Notes under the pieces: generated by a model
What the model was told of the DNA's origin: nothing
Database searches by the model: none
The model's input: only the letters and a program-made list of their open reading frames with translations
Source of the DNA: Clavelina lepadiformis
Lineage: Eukaryota > Chordata > Ascidiacea > Aplousobranchia > Clavelinidae
Direction of reading: 5' to 3'
NCBI RefSeq assembly: GCF_947623445.1
Contig: NC_135241.1
Location: 1,180,501 to 1,244,500 of the forward strand
Length of the DNA stretch: 64,000 nt
In this document: piece by piece, positions 1 to 16,025 of the stretch
How the letters are laid out: each line of letters begins with the position of its first letter
Numbering within the stretch: position 1 is the first letter of the stretch
Translations under genes and position numbers: made by a program

Positions 1-2283
1 GCTAAGTTTGATGGGATTCTAGGAATGGGTTATCCCTCCATTTCTGTCAATGGAATCAAACCAGTTTTCAACCAGATGTTTGACCAAGGAGCACTTCAGA
101 AAAATCAGTTTTCGTTTTATTTGAACAGGTTAGGCTTAATTATGACGTGAACATAATACCAGCAACCCAAAGGATGATATATATATATATATGTGTGTAT
201 AATACTGCTTGTAACTCAATGCATAGTACATGTCGTTTTCTGTTGCTTTGGTTCTTGTGTTTGACTCACTCCCTGAAGTTTTGTTTAACTTTGTTGTTGA
301 ACATTCATCAGTCGATGCTCTTCTGTCAACATTTAGTAATATTACGTCATAATCATAAACACAAATTTTCGCAGAGATGAGTCAGCAAAAGAAGGTGGTG
401 AACTTTACCTGGGCGGGGTCGATCCCGAACGATTCAGCGGAGAATTCACTTATCATCCGGTCACTGTGCAGGTTGGTTGATCTCTGCGTTCTTGTAGTTA
501 CCACCTTAGGTTCATTAGCGCCAACACTATGTATAAATTTTGCGTGCATTGGTAGGATGTATAAAATATTTTGGACAACTTACTTTGCCATGGTTTAAGA
601 ATAATATTTGGCATCCACCTGTCCAGTGTTTTCAAGTTTTTCGGGGCTGAAACAGCCTTTTAAATCTCTCTAGCAGACTTTTATACTACTGCAACTACGG
701 CAGAAAATTAGCAGTTAGTCTTTAGATGTGCATGATTCAGGTATTTGGATCAAGAAGAATTTTCTGCGGGTGACAAGTTATAGGTTTAATTAAAGCATAC
801 TTTAATGTATTACAGAAATATTTTGCATTAAAGCATCACCTAGCCTACCGGTGGTGTATTTCTGCTGGTGAATGTAAATGCTCAGACTTAGATGTTGACG
901 CTAGCTTAGTCTGGTACCTGTAACTACCATAAAAACAAGAATGCTTTACCAGATTTGTGATGTACAACTTCAGTCATCTAGCACAGGGGTGGCCAACCAG
1001 TCAGAGACTAAGAGCCTCACTTCTTACTGTGTTTACCACAAAGAGCCACATCATACACATTATGATTTATGACGCTTTTTCTTATTACGTCATAATACTG
1101 CATCAGATATTGTTTCAGTTTCATCATCTTTATTCTGGGTCGAAAACTGATGTAATCAGTCATTACTTAGCAAATATCAATTGAACATTAGCCAGTAGAG
1201 ATTATTTTTCTGTATTATTTATCTGCCTAAAATGGGTAAAATGTGCTCTCTTTCGGAGGTTCAATATGAACGAAAGAGCCGCATGCGGCTCGCGAGCCGC
1301 CGGTTGGCCAGGCCTGATCTCTGTCAGATCATCACCATCTCTGTCAGAAAAGAGACCAAAGTTGTGATACATTTTTGGCAAAACCTGCTCAACCACATTA
1401 TATTATTAAAAATCCTTTCGTCAGTACAGTATATTGACTGACAACTGTTCTTTGATTGAAGACCAACATCATAAAAAACTGCTCCTGTTAATAGCAATTA
1501 TGCTAATTAACTGTATATTATGTTGAATGTTTTTGCAGGGTTACTGGCAGATAAAAATGTCAGGGGTCTCAGTTGCAGACAGTGCCGGCACCTCAGCATG
1601 TAATGGTGGGTGCCAGGCTATTGTCGACTCTGGCACATCACTCGTTGCCGGCCCAGCAGAAGATGTCCAAAACCTTCAAATTGCGATTGGAGCTGTGGAG
1701 ATTCAACCTGGTCTGGTATGGAAAAACTTCATAGTAAACTAGATCACTTCAACGCCAAGGACCATATATTGTTCATCTGTGATACTTTTGTTTGTAGTTT
1801 ACCGTCGAGTGCAGTAAGATACCTCAATTGCCAGACATCACCTTTCTGCTCAGTGGGAAGAAATACACCCTCACAGCGGACCAATATATACTAAAAGTGA
1901 GAATACTCAAAAGCTGTAATTCTTTGCAGTTTTGCTGATGCTCAAACTAATTTAATTTCCTTCTGGTTACCGGTTCCACGGCAACCCAACCTCTGTTAAA
2001 TTAGCTATATATCTTATTTAGTGTGAATTACTGTTTATAGTTTCCTATATATTGATATATACTGTATATATTTTTGCAGGAGACAGAGTCAGGACGCACA
2101 ATTTGCTTGTCCGGATTCATGGGAATGGACGTTCCTCCTCCTCGTGGACCTCTCTGGATTCTCGGAGATCTCTTCATGGGAAACTACTACACCACTTTTG
2201 ATTTTGCAAATAATCGTGTCGGTTTTGCTCAAGTTAAACACCCAAATGCCAATGCTACAATGCAGAAATATGTGCGGTTTTGA
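1..2283 (+). CDS. Pepsin/cathepsin D-E-like aspartic protease, copy 1 (3' part, cut by window edge)
   Basis: Five exons read in phase: 1-128, 375-471, 1539-1715, 1798-1896 and 2080-2283 (stop TGA). The window begins inside the exon encoding [18 protein letters not shown], the conserved end of the pepsin N-lobe. The third visible exon carries the second catalytic motif, [13 protein letters not shown]; the last carries [19 protein letters not shown], the family's C-terminal signature. Active-site aspartate 1, signal peptide and propeptide lie upstream of the window. The enzyme family (A1) cleaves proteins at acid pH using two aspartates; secretion is inferred from the complete neighbouring copies. 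The C-terminus ends in an extra [11 protein letters not shown]-like tail not shared with copy 3. Exon sizes and phases match copies 2 and 3, so it belongs to the same tandem array. Confidence 0.9.
984..1316. mobile_element. hAT-type MITE in intron of protease copy 1
   Basis: The left end CAGGGGTGGCCAACC and the right end GGTTGGCCAGGCCTG are imperfect inverted copies, as in non-autonomous hAT elements. The interior contains no coding sequence and has an AGAGCC/GGCTC-rich right part (GCATGCGGCTCGCGAGCCGC). The flanking 8-mers (ATCTAGCA and ATCTCTGT) share only their first half, so the target-site duplication has decayed or my boundary is off by a few bases. It lies in the 1.07-kb intron between the second and third visible exons. 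Confidence 0.65.
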
Positions 2284-2754
2284 AAACATGATTATCTCGT
2301 TCCTCTGTCGTGGTGACCATTGTACTTTTGTAACCCTGTGTTTTTGTAAATGCACCCTCTTCGTATAAACACCGGTACTATGCTAAACACGAGTATGTTA
2401 TCAAAAAATGTGATTTCATTTGAAAGAGTGCGTTTTACTCTACGGCATAATATTCTCATAACGTGTTTGCATGGAGCTCTATGATGATGAAATATGCTGT
2501 TTTTTAATGGCAAGCGATATCACATCAGTGCCTGCTCCCTCACTGTGGTAACTAAAAATGCACTCTCAATGCCATGCCCTAGATCTTGCTTTTCTATATA
2601 GTGGACTACCTACAATCTCTTCGTCATATCTGTGCAAACCTTTCTGTGAATATCAGCATTCTCTAGAGGTCTCATATAAGCTATCATATTTTCTTCTAGT
2701 TTTTAGCATATAGAGTAGGAGCTATTGTTGCTTTTCATTTGATAAACTGCAAGA

Positions 2755-5405
<2,651 letters not shown>

Positions 5406-5418
5406 GTGCGCTTGTAAT

Positions 5419-5575
5419 AATAAATGTATTTCACCTTGGTACCATTGTTACAATATCATATCATTACATCGTTATGTGTCTGTGTTCTTCTGTACACAAA
5501 TGCTGCATTTCATTTAATGCAAGTTTATTGTACAGTCATACAATGAGATTTTTTTGTCAATGTTTGTCTAATAAA
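5419..5575 (+). promoter_or_regulatory. Polyadenylation signals of protease copy 2
   Basis: AATAAA occurs at 5419-5424, only 14 bases after the stop codon, and again at 5570-5575. Either could direct 3'-end formation; the second is followed by a T-rich stretch. Confidence 0.45.
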
Positions 5576-5921
5576 CTGTAAAAATTCATCAGGATTTTGA
5601 CTACTATTGTGTTTGCAAGAAATACGCAATGAATTATATATACTTGTTTTAATACTCGTCATGTTCTAATGCTACATTTTATATGGTATAAATGTTTGCT
5701 CTTTCGTTAGAGAGTTTCTTTCATAGTAGAGTTCCTAATATTATTTGGCCATTTTATTGGCAACAGGGTATGGACATACTTTTGTTACCTTACTTATTCA
5801 AGATGGTATCTGCATTTTGCATCGATTTGCAAAGGTTTCATATAAATGTCTTAACTTTCATTTTTCTGTGTAGTTTTTAGGGATAAAACTGCATTAGGGA
5901 CTTTTCTGCTTCTGTGTTACA

Positions 5922-7225
5922 AGTTTCTCTTGTTGGCTCCGCTCAGCAATGGATATATGTAAGAGTAAGTGCTCTTGAACTAAGTTTCTTGAAATTTGTT
6001 TTACCAACAACATTACAGGAGATTTGAAATGAATATCATTATAACAGCTACTTCTATCATACTTCAGATAGTTGGCACAAATCCTAATGAAAAGTTAAAT
6101 CCATGCGGTTAATACTGTTCTGAATTTTTTGCCACTCTCTGGCACTTGCCTCTGCTGTAAACTTTCTTTAGTGTCAAATTTTGTCAAGAGATTAAAGAAA
6201 AGAAAACTAATTTGTTGAAGTTTTTGCCGCCAGTTGACAAATATTTGTCCTCAAACTCTGCACCTGAACCACTGACCAACTACTTGGACGTGAGTGGTCA
6301 TATTTTAATTTTCACTTTAGTGGTGATTTTGAAAATGTTGGTTCTTTAAAATTTGCCCATAATTAACACTGATTTTAAGATTACTTACTTATAGTTTTAC
6401 CTGACTGCAAAAGGTTTACAGCAGAAGTTACCAGTTTTTCTTGTTATATAACCTGGACCAGCTGAGCTATATGTTTGGTCTATGAATGGTGATACACTTT
6501 GTACAACACCTTTAGCTGTAATGTTCTGCAAGAATGGAAGATGTTAGTTCAATTTGTTTTCTTCTAAAAACTTTTTGGTCCAGCACATCTCTGCAGTCTG
6601 CACCACCTTTGACGCTTGTGTAACTGAATTAGTAGTGTAATTTGATTTCTATTGGAACTCTGTCACAGGAGTTAAACATGGTCTTTGACGCAGATACTTG
6701 CAATTTGTGGTTTTCGTCATTTGAAGAGTTGATTTCTAATATCTTGCCCTCGCCACTAATTCTGGTATTTTCTAGTACTTTGTGATTTGCGATGAAATTT
6801 CTTCAGTGTGAGACAATACTTTCACAATTTGCACTGAGTTATGTACCCTCACCAGTCACCCCAATACAGTAGGTTGCCCAGACATGAGCAAGACTTCAAT
6901 GAAAATAAACAAAAACTACAATGCAACATTTTTTTGAAAAAGGTATTTATGAACTATCTACAGCGCTATTGTTGGCGGTCTTTATAAGGCTCATGTTTAG
7001 ACAAATTTCTACTTAACGGACAGAATTTTATTTGTTAGTTAACATTTTATTTTTACAGGTAAGAGACAATGTCTGGTGATACAATCTCTATTTTTGATGT
7101 CTTCTTATGCCCCCCACATTTCTTCTGCCACGCTGGGTCATTGGAGTTTTCTTTTCATGGGGAAATTATTACATCACTGTTACTTTTGCAAATAATTGTG
7201 ACAGTTTTGCTCAAGTTGATTAATT
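5922..7225 (+). pseudogene. Decayed aspartic protease copy between copies 2 and 3
   Basis: Pieces of the array gene survive in order. A signal-peptide-like segment lies at 5922-5960. A good copy of propeptide exon 2, still with its GTGAGT donor, is at 6159-6294. A damaged first catalytic exon spans about 6641-6750, where the DTGSSNLW codons have become DADTCNLW-like. A copy of the YLVICSEI exon is at 6771-6855, and a rotten last exon is at about 7056-7225. The flap exon, the large N-lobe exon and the second catalytic exon are missing. Frames are broken within several pieces. The better preservation of exon 2 than of its neighbours suggests either recent gene conversion there or slower drift. 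Confidence 0.88.
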
Positions 7226-7502
7226 AGGTGCTTCTGTTCCAAATCAAAGCATGCACTGCATATGCAGTCGTGATCACATTTGTACATCTGCATTGTCTGT
7301 AAACTGGCTGTTGCATTACAGTTTTATTATTACATTGTTAAATTATTACAATGTTATTATTATTATTATTATTACAATGTTAAACTGTGTTCTGAAATGA
7401 TGTAATGAGATTTTGTATCGACGTGTCTGTTGCTAATCCAACCGAAATACTATCACTGCTGTCTTACATAACCTAGATACAAATGAAATGAACTGTTTAA
7501 AT

Positions 7503-7690
7503 CAGGGATGTCCAACCTTTTATTATAGTGGGCCGCATTGTCACTTGAAATAATTCAATGGGCCGCAAAACCTATTAAATTTCAAGAAAAATGGGTACAT
7601 AAAGTACATACTTTTGGAGTGAAAATGACTAGCGGGCCGCACAAAAATCTCAGGCGGGCCGCACTGTGGCCCGCAGGTTGGACATCCCTG
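7503..7690. mobile_element. hAT-type MITE (CAGGGATGTCCAACC family)
   Basis: A 188-bp element with nearly perfect terminal inverted repeats, CAGGGATGTCCAACC and GGTTGGACATCCCTG, is flanked by a perfect 8-bp duplication, GTTTAAAT (7495-7502 and 7691-7698). The interior is non-coding and rich in GGGCCGCA/TGCGGCCC motifs. It separates the decayed protease copy from copy 3. Its ends resemble those of the element at 25,681. Confidence 0.92.
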
Positions 7691-7977
7691 GTTTAAATCA
7701 TAACCGGTGTTTCTTAGTTTATTTGTAATTTGGTTGCACACAATGTTGTTGTTTTCGTGACGGAAATTTTCTCTGTAAGGCATACAGATAAGGTGCTTAC
7801 AGCAAAGTTTTTGTTTTATTGGAATCTATATAATAATGTTTCCTTAGGTGTACAATATCAGGTTGCTGTAATGGCTACATATTTAATTCTTTCAGTTTTT
7901 AACGATATGTTTTGTTCTACTACAGTGCACGATTACATTAGAAATTTTTGTTGCTTTTCTATTGATAACCTGCAAGA

Positions 7978-10596
<2,619 letters not shown>

Positions 10597-11436
10597 AATG
10601 CAACCCTACTGTAATATCTACTCTATTCATTCATAACCAGTTTTAATTTTCCTTGCTTATAGATCAATTCTCCTTGTGTGCTTTCTCCACTACTGTAATT
10701 TTTCATTCCATACGTTGTATTTCAATGTTCCTTTGTTTCTTGATTACTTTCAGTAAAGCTTTATTATTTAATGATCCACTGTGTCACGATGATTGATGTG
10801 CTGTGGTTTAATTTGTTCGTAATAGATCAAAACATGTGTTAAGTGTTTATGATGACAAATATATTTTTAATTATGCAGTAAATCTGAGCTTTGGTCATCA
10901 CCCATTCCTAGCGTCTGTGTTTATGCAGGTATCATAAACTCTATTAATCTTGGAGGTAAAAATTAACTCATCTTCACTGGTTTACATACATGCCAGTTGG
11001 ACTGGATGTGTTGAAATGATTTCTATACATAACCTAACCTCGGCGCAATCTTGAATTAACTTTTGTTTTGTATTTTTACACCAGTGTAGAGGTATTAAGA
11101 ATAAAAATTAGTCCTTAAATGTCATCCTATATCCTTAACAACGACTCAAGATAAATAATTTTTTTTCTAAATTAAAAACACAGCTTTCCAGACAAACATA
11201 GCACTGCTAAAAATTAATTTTCCCACAAACAAAAACATTGCACAAACCACAAAGCAGTTCTATAGACAGGGATGGGAGTAAATCACTTTGGGGGAAAATT
11301 TGAAATGCATAATCCGCCCAAGAAGCACTGACTATGTTTTGTCTATTATGAGATATTTATGAACAAAAGTAAATGCTTCTTGAAATAAAATAAATGCCAT
11401 TGCAACCCTAGCCAATTTTGTTTCAAACGTGCCCAT
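10597..11436. other. Convergent intergenic stretch between protease copy 3 and ZNF598
   Basis: About 840 bases of AT-rich sequence with no open frame or repeat I could identify. It should contain the 3' ends of both convergent genes. Confidence 0.5.
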
Positions 11437-13824
11437 CTATAAAGATGGAAAATCAAATACATTGGCCAAATTTAAACTAGTTCCAACCGGCAATTCCTCA
11501 GTCTGTTGCTCATACTGAGGCTTGTCGCTTATATCCCAATTCTGGTGAGTTTGACTTGGAACGGGATGACTCGGTAAGCCAGGAAAGTCTAGATTTGGGT
11601 TGCTTGAGGTGAAACCTTTCTGTTTCTTTTTATTCTTAGGTTTGGAGGAAGATTCCCCTGGAGTTGGTTTTGTTTCTGTGCTATCATTAGATGGTGTTTG
11701 GACGGGGTTAAATGATAAAGTGGTCCCCACAGATTGCAACGATTCACTCGAAAAACCAACGACCTTCTTACTTTTCACTGGCAAACCAGGGAAGTCCTTT
11801 TCTTTTACAACGAAATTGGACTTTGAAGAATGGTTTGAACTTTGCTGAGTCTTCTTTCCGTTTGCATTTTTTGCAGGAATCTGAGCAAACCCTGGAGGAG
11901 CACGAACTTTAGCATCACCACCAACGGTTGATGGCAACTCTGGAAAATCCAAACCATTGTTGTTGGAATGCTGTATTGTTGCTGTATTTACGCTTAATAA
12001 CTTAGGTGCTGTGGCAACTTTCTGCTGCTTCTTAGTGGGCTTCGGTTTAATCTTTTCAAAACCAGGGGGTGGGGCAAGAGAGCTTTTTGGAGCCAGTGAA
12101 AGCAAAGACGGAAAATCATTTTGCAAATTGATGAAAGCTTCATTGTGAGATCTCTTGTTTTCTGGTACTTCCACATTTTTGACCAATTTTACGCTGCTCG
12201 CTTGTCCACTTGAGAAGCTCTGGAAAGCTTCCATATGTTTGCTTGTTCCGCGACCAACAAGCATAACATTGGTCGGATTTAGAGCAGGAAAATCCTCCTC
12301 AGTTTTCAAGGGATGCTTAGCTTTGTTTTTGGCTGGTTGAGAGCTGCTGGTAGGTTTTGGTTTAAGGTTAGTAAGAGACTTTGCTTGCTGAGTTGATGCT
12401 GATGGTTTTTTCACATTTGTCGGTTGTCTCCAGGGTGGAATTCCGTTGTTAGAAGAGCTAGGATCTGAAGAAAGCGACGGAAAATCCTGATGTGTTAAAA
12501 GCGAAGTTGGAGCGTTTAATTGTTTATTCCAGTTTGAGATGATGTTGGGGCAACTTTCCTTAGATACATCTGGGGGCTGAGGTTTTATATCTTTTGTCTG
12601 CAATGGTTGGTCAGCTGCAGCCTCATCTGTGAATAGTACTGGGAAATCTGCCGACTTGTTAAATAATGATGCCCGTTCAGTTTCAACTTGTGTGGCAGGT
12701 TCAGTCGAGTTTGGCTTCAAAGTGTTGCTGCTTTCAACAACCTTATCCTTTTTTGCTTTCTCTGCTTCTTCCTTGGACAGTGCAATCGCCTTTTCCAAAT
12801 CAGATTCTCGCTCAAATGCATTGGCAAAATTAGAATCTCCTTCACGTCGGTTTCTCCTTGGTCTTGTGGGTTCATCAGAACGTCCTCTTCCTCTGCCCCG
12901 TCTTGGGGGTGCATCTCGACGAGAATATTGGAACCCTAAGTCGATCTGTCGGTCCATGCGCTGCTGTAATTTTGATTTGCTATCTCTATGCGCTGTTGCA
13001 CAATGAGCCTTAAAATCAAGTTCCGTCGAAAACACTGAGGTAAATTCCTCCTCAGCGCAAGCATCCTTCTCACAAAGAAAATGATCGGACTTAAAATGTT
13101 TTCTTAAGTCAGGGTAAGTCCCGTAAAACTCATAATTGTCTCCTGCATCACATATATGGCAGTAGTAGTGATGTGTCCTCAAATGGTGGAAAAGTTTATC
13201 ATCGTCCAAGTACCTAATATCACAGTACTGACAGAGCGGATGTCCACGGTGGGAGGTATCATCGGGGTCACCACTTCTTCTGTGTCTTGCCAGATCTTTT
13301 CGGCTGTACACCTTACACTCGTTTGTAAAGTTATTGTTATTATCCAAGCATATTTCGCAGTAGAAGAGAGTGTGCTCTTTTCTCAAGTGGATTTTCAGCT
13401 TTTCAAAGGACTCCTCCGCAGCACGATCGACACAGATGGGACATTTGTGCTCCAGCATCTTTCTGTAACCCCTAACGATAGCAAGATCGGCAAAATAAAT
13501 CCCAACGTCATAGTCAGTGTCTTTCACCAGTTTTAAGACAGTGAGTGTTTCAAATGTTTGTTTCTTCTTTGTGAAGATAACTTTCTTCATCTCCTTGCGA
13601 CAAACTGGACAGACAGTTTCATCACAGAGAAGTCGGATTTTGGTTGAGCATTTGAAGCATATGTAATGGTTGCAATGACCCACTGCGTAGATCTCAATCG
13701 GATTGGCGCAAACAACACAAGATCCGTCCCCTTCACTTTCACTGTGTCGTTGCCGAGTGCGTGGGGTTTTTGATCGTCTCGCCCTTTGTGTCTTCGGTTT
13801 TATTTCTTGTTCACTGTTTGGCAT
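11437..13824 (-). CDS. ZNF598: ZNF598-like RING/zinc-finger E3 ubiquitin ligase (ribosome-associated quality control), intronless
   Basis: A single uninterrupted frame encodes 795 aa (human protein about 900). An N-terminal RING (residues about 36-75: CVVC, HCNHYICFKC, CPVC) is followed by the string of C2H2-like fingers typical of ZNF598/Hel2. These include the near-invariant blocks YSRKDLARHRRSGDPDD and TSHRGHPLCQYC, and the RQIDLGFQYSRR segment after them. The family ubiquitinates 40S proteins on collided ribosomes in the cytosol and recruits GIGYF2/4EHP through proline motifs. Here APPPGFEKI and RAPPGFAQI are candidate GYF ligands. The C-terminal half is low-complexity, with repeated DFPxL motifs, the last one ending the protein. 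Absence of introns in such a long gene is notable. Confidence 0.95.
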   Translation of the reverse strand: MPNSEQEIKPKTQRARRSKTPRTRQRHSESEGDGSCVVCANPIEIYAVGHCNHYICFKCSTKIRLLCDETVCPVCRKEMKKVIFTKKKQTFETLTVLKLVKDTDYDVGIYFADLAIVRGYRKMLEHKCPICVDRAAEESFEKLKIHLRKEHTLFYCEICLDNNNNFTNECKVYSRKDLARHRRSGDPDDTSHRGHPLCQYCDIRYLDDDKLFHHLRTHHYYCHICDAGDNYEFYGTYPDLRKHFKSDHFLCEKDACAEEEFTSVFSTELDFKAHCATAHRDSKSKLQQRMDRQIDLGFQYSRRDAPPRRGRGRGRSDEPTRPRRNRREGDSNFANAFERESDLEKAIALSKEEAEKAKKDKVVESSNTLKPNSTEPATQVETERASLFNKSADFPVLFTDEAAADQPLQTKDIKPQPPDVSKESCPNIISNWNKQLNAPTSLLTHQDFPSLSSDPSSSNNGIPPWRQPTNVKKPSASTQQAKSLTNLKPKPTSSSQPAKNKAKHPLKTEEDFPALNPTNVMLVGRGTSKHMEAFQSFSSGQASSVKLVKNVEVPENKRSHNEAFINLQNDFPSLLSLAPKSSLAPPPGFEKIKPKPTKKQQKVATAPKLLSVNTATIQHSNNNGLDFPELPSTVGGDAKVRAPPGFAQIPAKNANGKKTQQSSNHSSKSNFVVKEKDFPGLPVKSKKVVGFSSESLQSVGTTLSFNPVQTPSNDSTETKPTPGESSSKPKNKKKQKGFTSSNPNLDFPGLPSHPVPSQTHQNWDISDKPQYEQQTEELPVGTSLNLANVFDFPSL

Positions 13825-14601
13825 CTTTTGTCGATGAATAGCACAAAATTGTCACTTCAACCATTTACTACGCCCGTCAAGGTATTCTTGTTCAGCTAAT
13901 CATACAAAATAATATTATGAGCAAGTTAACAGCCATTTACTCATATAAACTAGTATATAGCAAAAGACACTAGTATATAAAGGGTCTACTGTCTATGTAA
14001 TGTAATTATAAATTACGATGATACAAAAATGTGCCGAATGTAGAATTTACAGATTATCTTACGTCAGCAGCATATAGTAATCATTGTAGTGGTTAACTTA
14101 TGGTCCCGGCATAATTCGGTAGGTTATAATTGCATTATGGTAAGCTATAATCATAAAATTTCTATAATATATAGTTGTTATATTTTTAGATGAATTTAAT
14201 TATTTTCACAAGTCAGCTAAATTATGCTCCCAGCCCACTGCCCAAATTAACCTTTAAAATGGGTATATAGACACTGTCTTTTTGAATATTAGCCACTGCC
14301 TTTTTAAATATTTGTATATGGTGGAATCCAACATCTGAAGATACTGTTTCAAATAGCGTTTTTTTGAATTACAAAGATTAAAGAAAAATACCCACGGGTG
14401 TCAAACGTTTGAAAATCCAGGGTAGGCTGATAATTCTATGACGTCATGTGATGCCACAACTTTGCAAAACGTAGAACAGACGGTTAGACAAGCTATATTG
14501 CCTACTTTGTACCACTTGTTAACCAATCAATGACAACAGACAAATGACTCAAAATAAGTCGTGCACGCGTGTCACTTTTGTCTCATTCGCTATGCTGACG
14601 T

Positions 14602-14690
14602 TTCATTGTGCTACAACTACAACGGTTGGTATCTTAACTTTCGCTCCGCACAATTAATGGCGAAAAACAAACAATACAATACAAATATGC
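14602..14690. repeat. Dispersed repeat, copy A (pair with 28756-28845)
   Basis: About 85 bases (core CTACAACTACAACGGTT, then TAACTTTCGCT, then AAACAATACAATACAAA) match 28756-28845 at roughly 90 percent in the same orientation. The sequence is non-coding and ends in an A-rich tail, as a SINE or LINE 3' end would. The family is not identified. Confidence 0.75.
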
Positions 14691-15540
14691 CAATAAGTTT
14701 TGGAAAATTTGCATCCGTTGTGGTCACATCACGATCACATGGCATCAGAATTGGGGAAAGTCACAACTTGAAACAAAAATTAGGCGATCATGATGGATGA
14801 CTCCTCACCGCTCGAGCCCCGCATTTGATCAAGATGTCTATGGTGTTACGCAATCTCCATGCAACGTCGGCAACTGACGTGATTCAGCAAAGATATGTCA
14901 CCAATCATCATCTTCGCTGAAAGAAATGTACATGTAAAATTTTATTTTATAATGGCATGGATTATTTATTAACAAAATTGTTTCAGCACACAACTCCTCA
15001 TCGTATCAATGGTTCCAATCGCCACTCGGATTACATCAGAAATCAGGTAAAGCTCACTTTTGACTATAGCCGCGTGCAAAAAATGGTTGCCAAAGATCCG
15101 CTTTATGTATGGAAGATATATCGTATAATCTATATGGTATAACACTTCATACAAGTAAATTTTCATAAAAACAGTTCCGCATTAGGGTATAAGCTTAAGC
15201 CACAAATTTGAACGTTAAAATTTCATTATGTTAGGGCGGCGTTAGGCCTTAGTGGCAGAATACCAGTTCCTCGAATGCGAGTAGCACAAGGAAAAGATGT
15301 AGGTGGTGACTTATATTTAAAGCAATACGAAACTTCAGGCATGAAACCAAGAGCATTAATTAAATTAACTTATAGGTAATTAATTTCATGGGGTCTCGTC
15401 ACAGGCAAAATATCGTCGCAACTGGCAGGCTTTTTTCCTTTTTGCCGGAAAAAGTTTCGTCGAACCTTCAACAACAACACAAGTTATCGAGTGAATTTTT
15501 GCGTATACTGCAATCGGAGTTTTTACCAAGCAAATTTTAC

Positions 15541-15632
15541 TAACTCTAGTCAAGTCGGATTAATTTGAGTTGTGACTCGAGTCAAGTCTATTCAATTTAA
15601 ACTGTAACTCGAGTCAAGTCAAGTCAATCAAG
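15541..15632. repeat. Degenerate GACTCGAGTC/AAGTC repeat
   Basis: Several imperfect copies of ACTCGAGTCAAGTC, whose core GACTCGAGTC is a perfect palindrome, occur within 90 bases. This looks like an eroded minisatellite. Confidence 0.6.
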
Positions 15633-15771
15633 GTTCCTACCCGGGATGGGGTTTTACGGTGGGTTTTCTTTTCCCATTCACTGATGTACAGCATTGAAGC
15701 AAACTTCAATCATTTGCTTCATGTAGCCTACAGTTAATTTCTTGTTTATCGGACTATGGAAAGTCTTTGAA

Positions 15772-16025
15772 TGACTTAAATTCCTCATCGCTCGAGCCCT
15801 GGTTAGCTTTTGAGCAAGTTACGATTGTCACACATTTTTTATTTTGGTTGTTGTGTTTTTATACAGCAGACCGTTACCCGAATTTAGAACGATCCACTAG
15901 GTCCACTGAACAGAAGCAAGTGTTCTTAATGCCTTGCCCAATGGCATTACAACGGTGAAGCGCCACGAAACACGAGCCGCAATTACTGCGAGGCTAGCGC
16001 TTGAACCACTCGACTACCGAGCCGA
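15772..16025 (-). mobile_element. tRNA-headed SINE
   Basis: Read on the minus strand from about 16025, the element begins with a tRNA-like segment whose A-box region is GTAGTCGAGTGGTTCAAGCG, reminiscent of a serine/leucine tRNA. A body with TGTTCAGTGGACCTAGTGG and TTCTAAATTCGG follows, then an A-rich stretch ending in AAAATGTGTGACAATCG and a tail with GGGCTCGAGCGATGAGG. The body and A-rich stretch recur on the plus strand at about 24962-25086, and the tail recurs near 14800, so this is a repeated family. Confidence 0.7.

Noticed and set aside
178-192. AT dinucleotide run, and the ATT run near 7350-7375
   Set aside because: Ordinary short microsatellites with no further structure.
12629-13536. 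Open frames of 83-126 codons on the plus strand opposite ZNF598
   Set aside because: They are antisense shadows of a long coding exon with no domain of their own.
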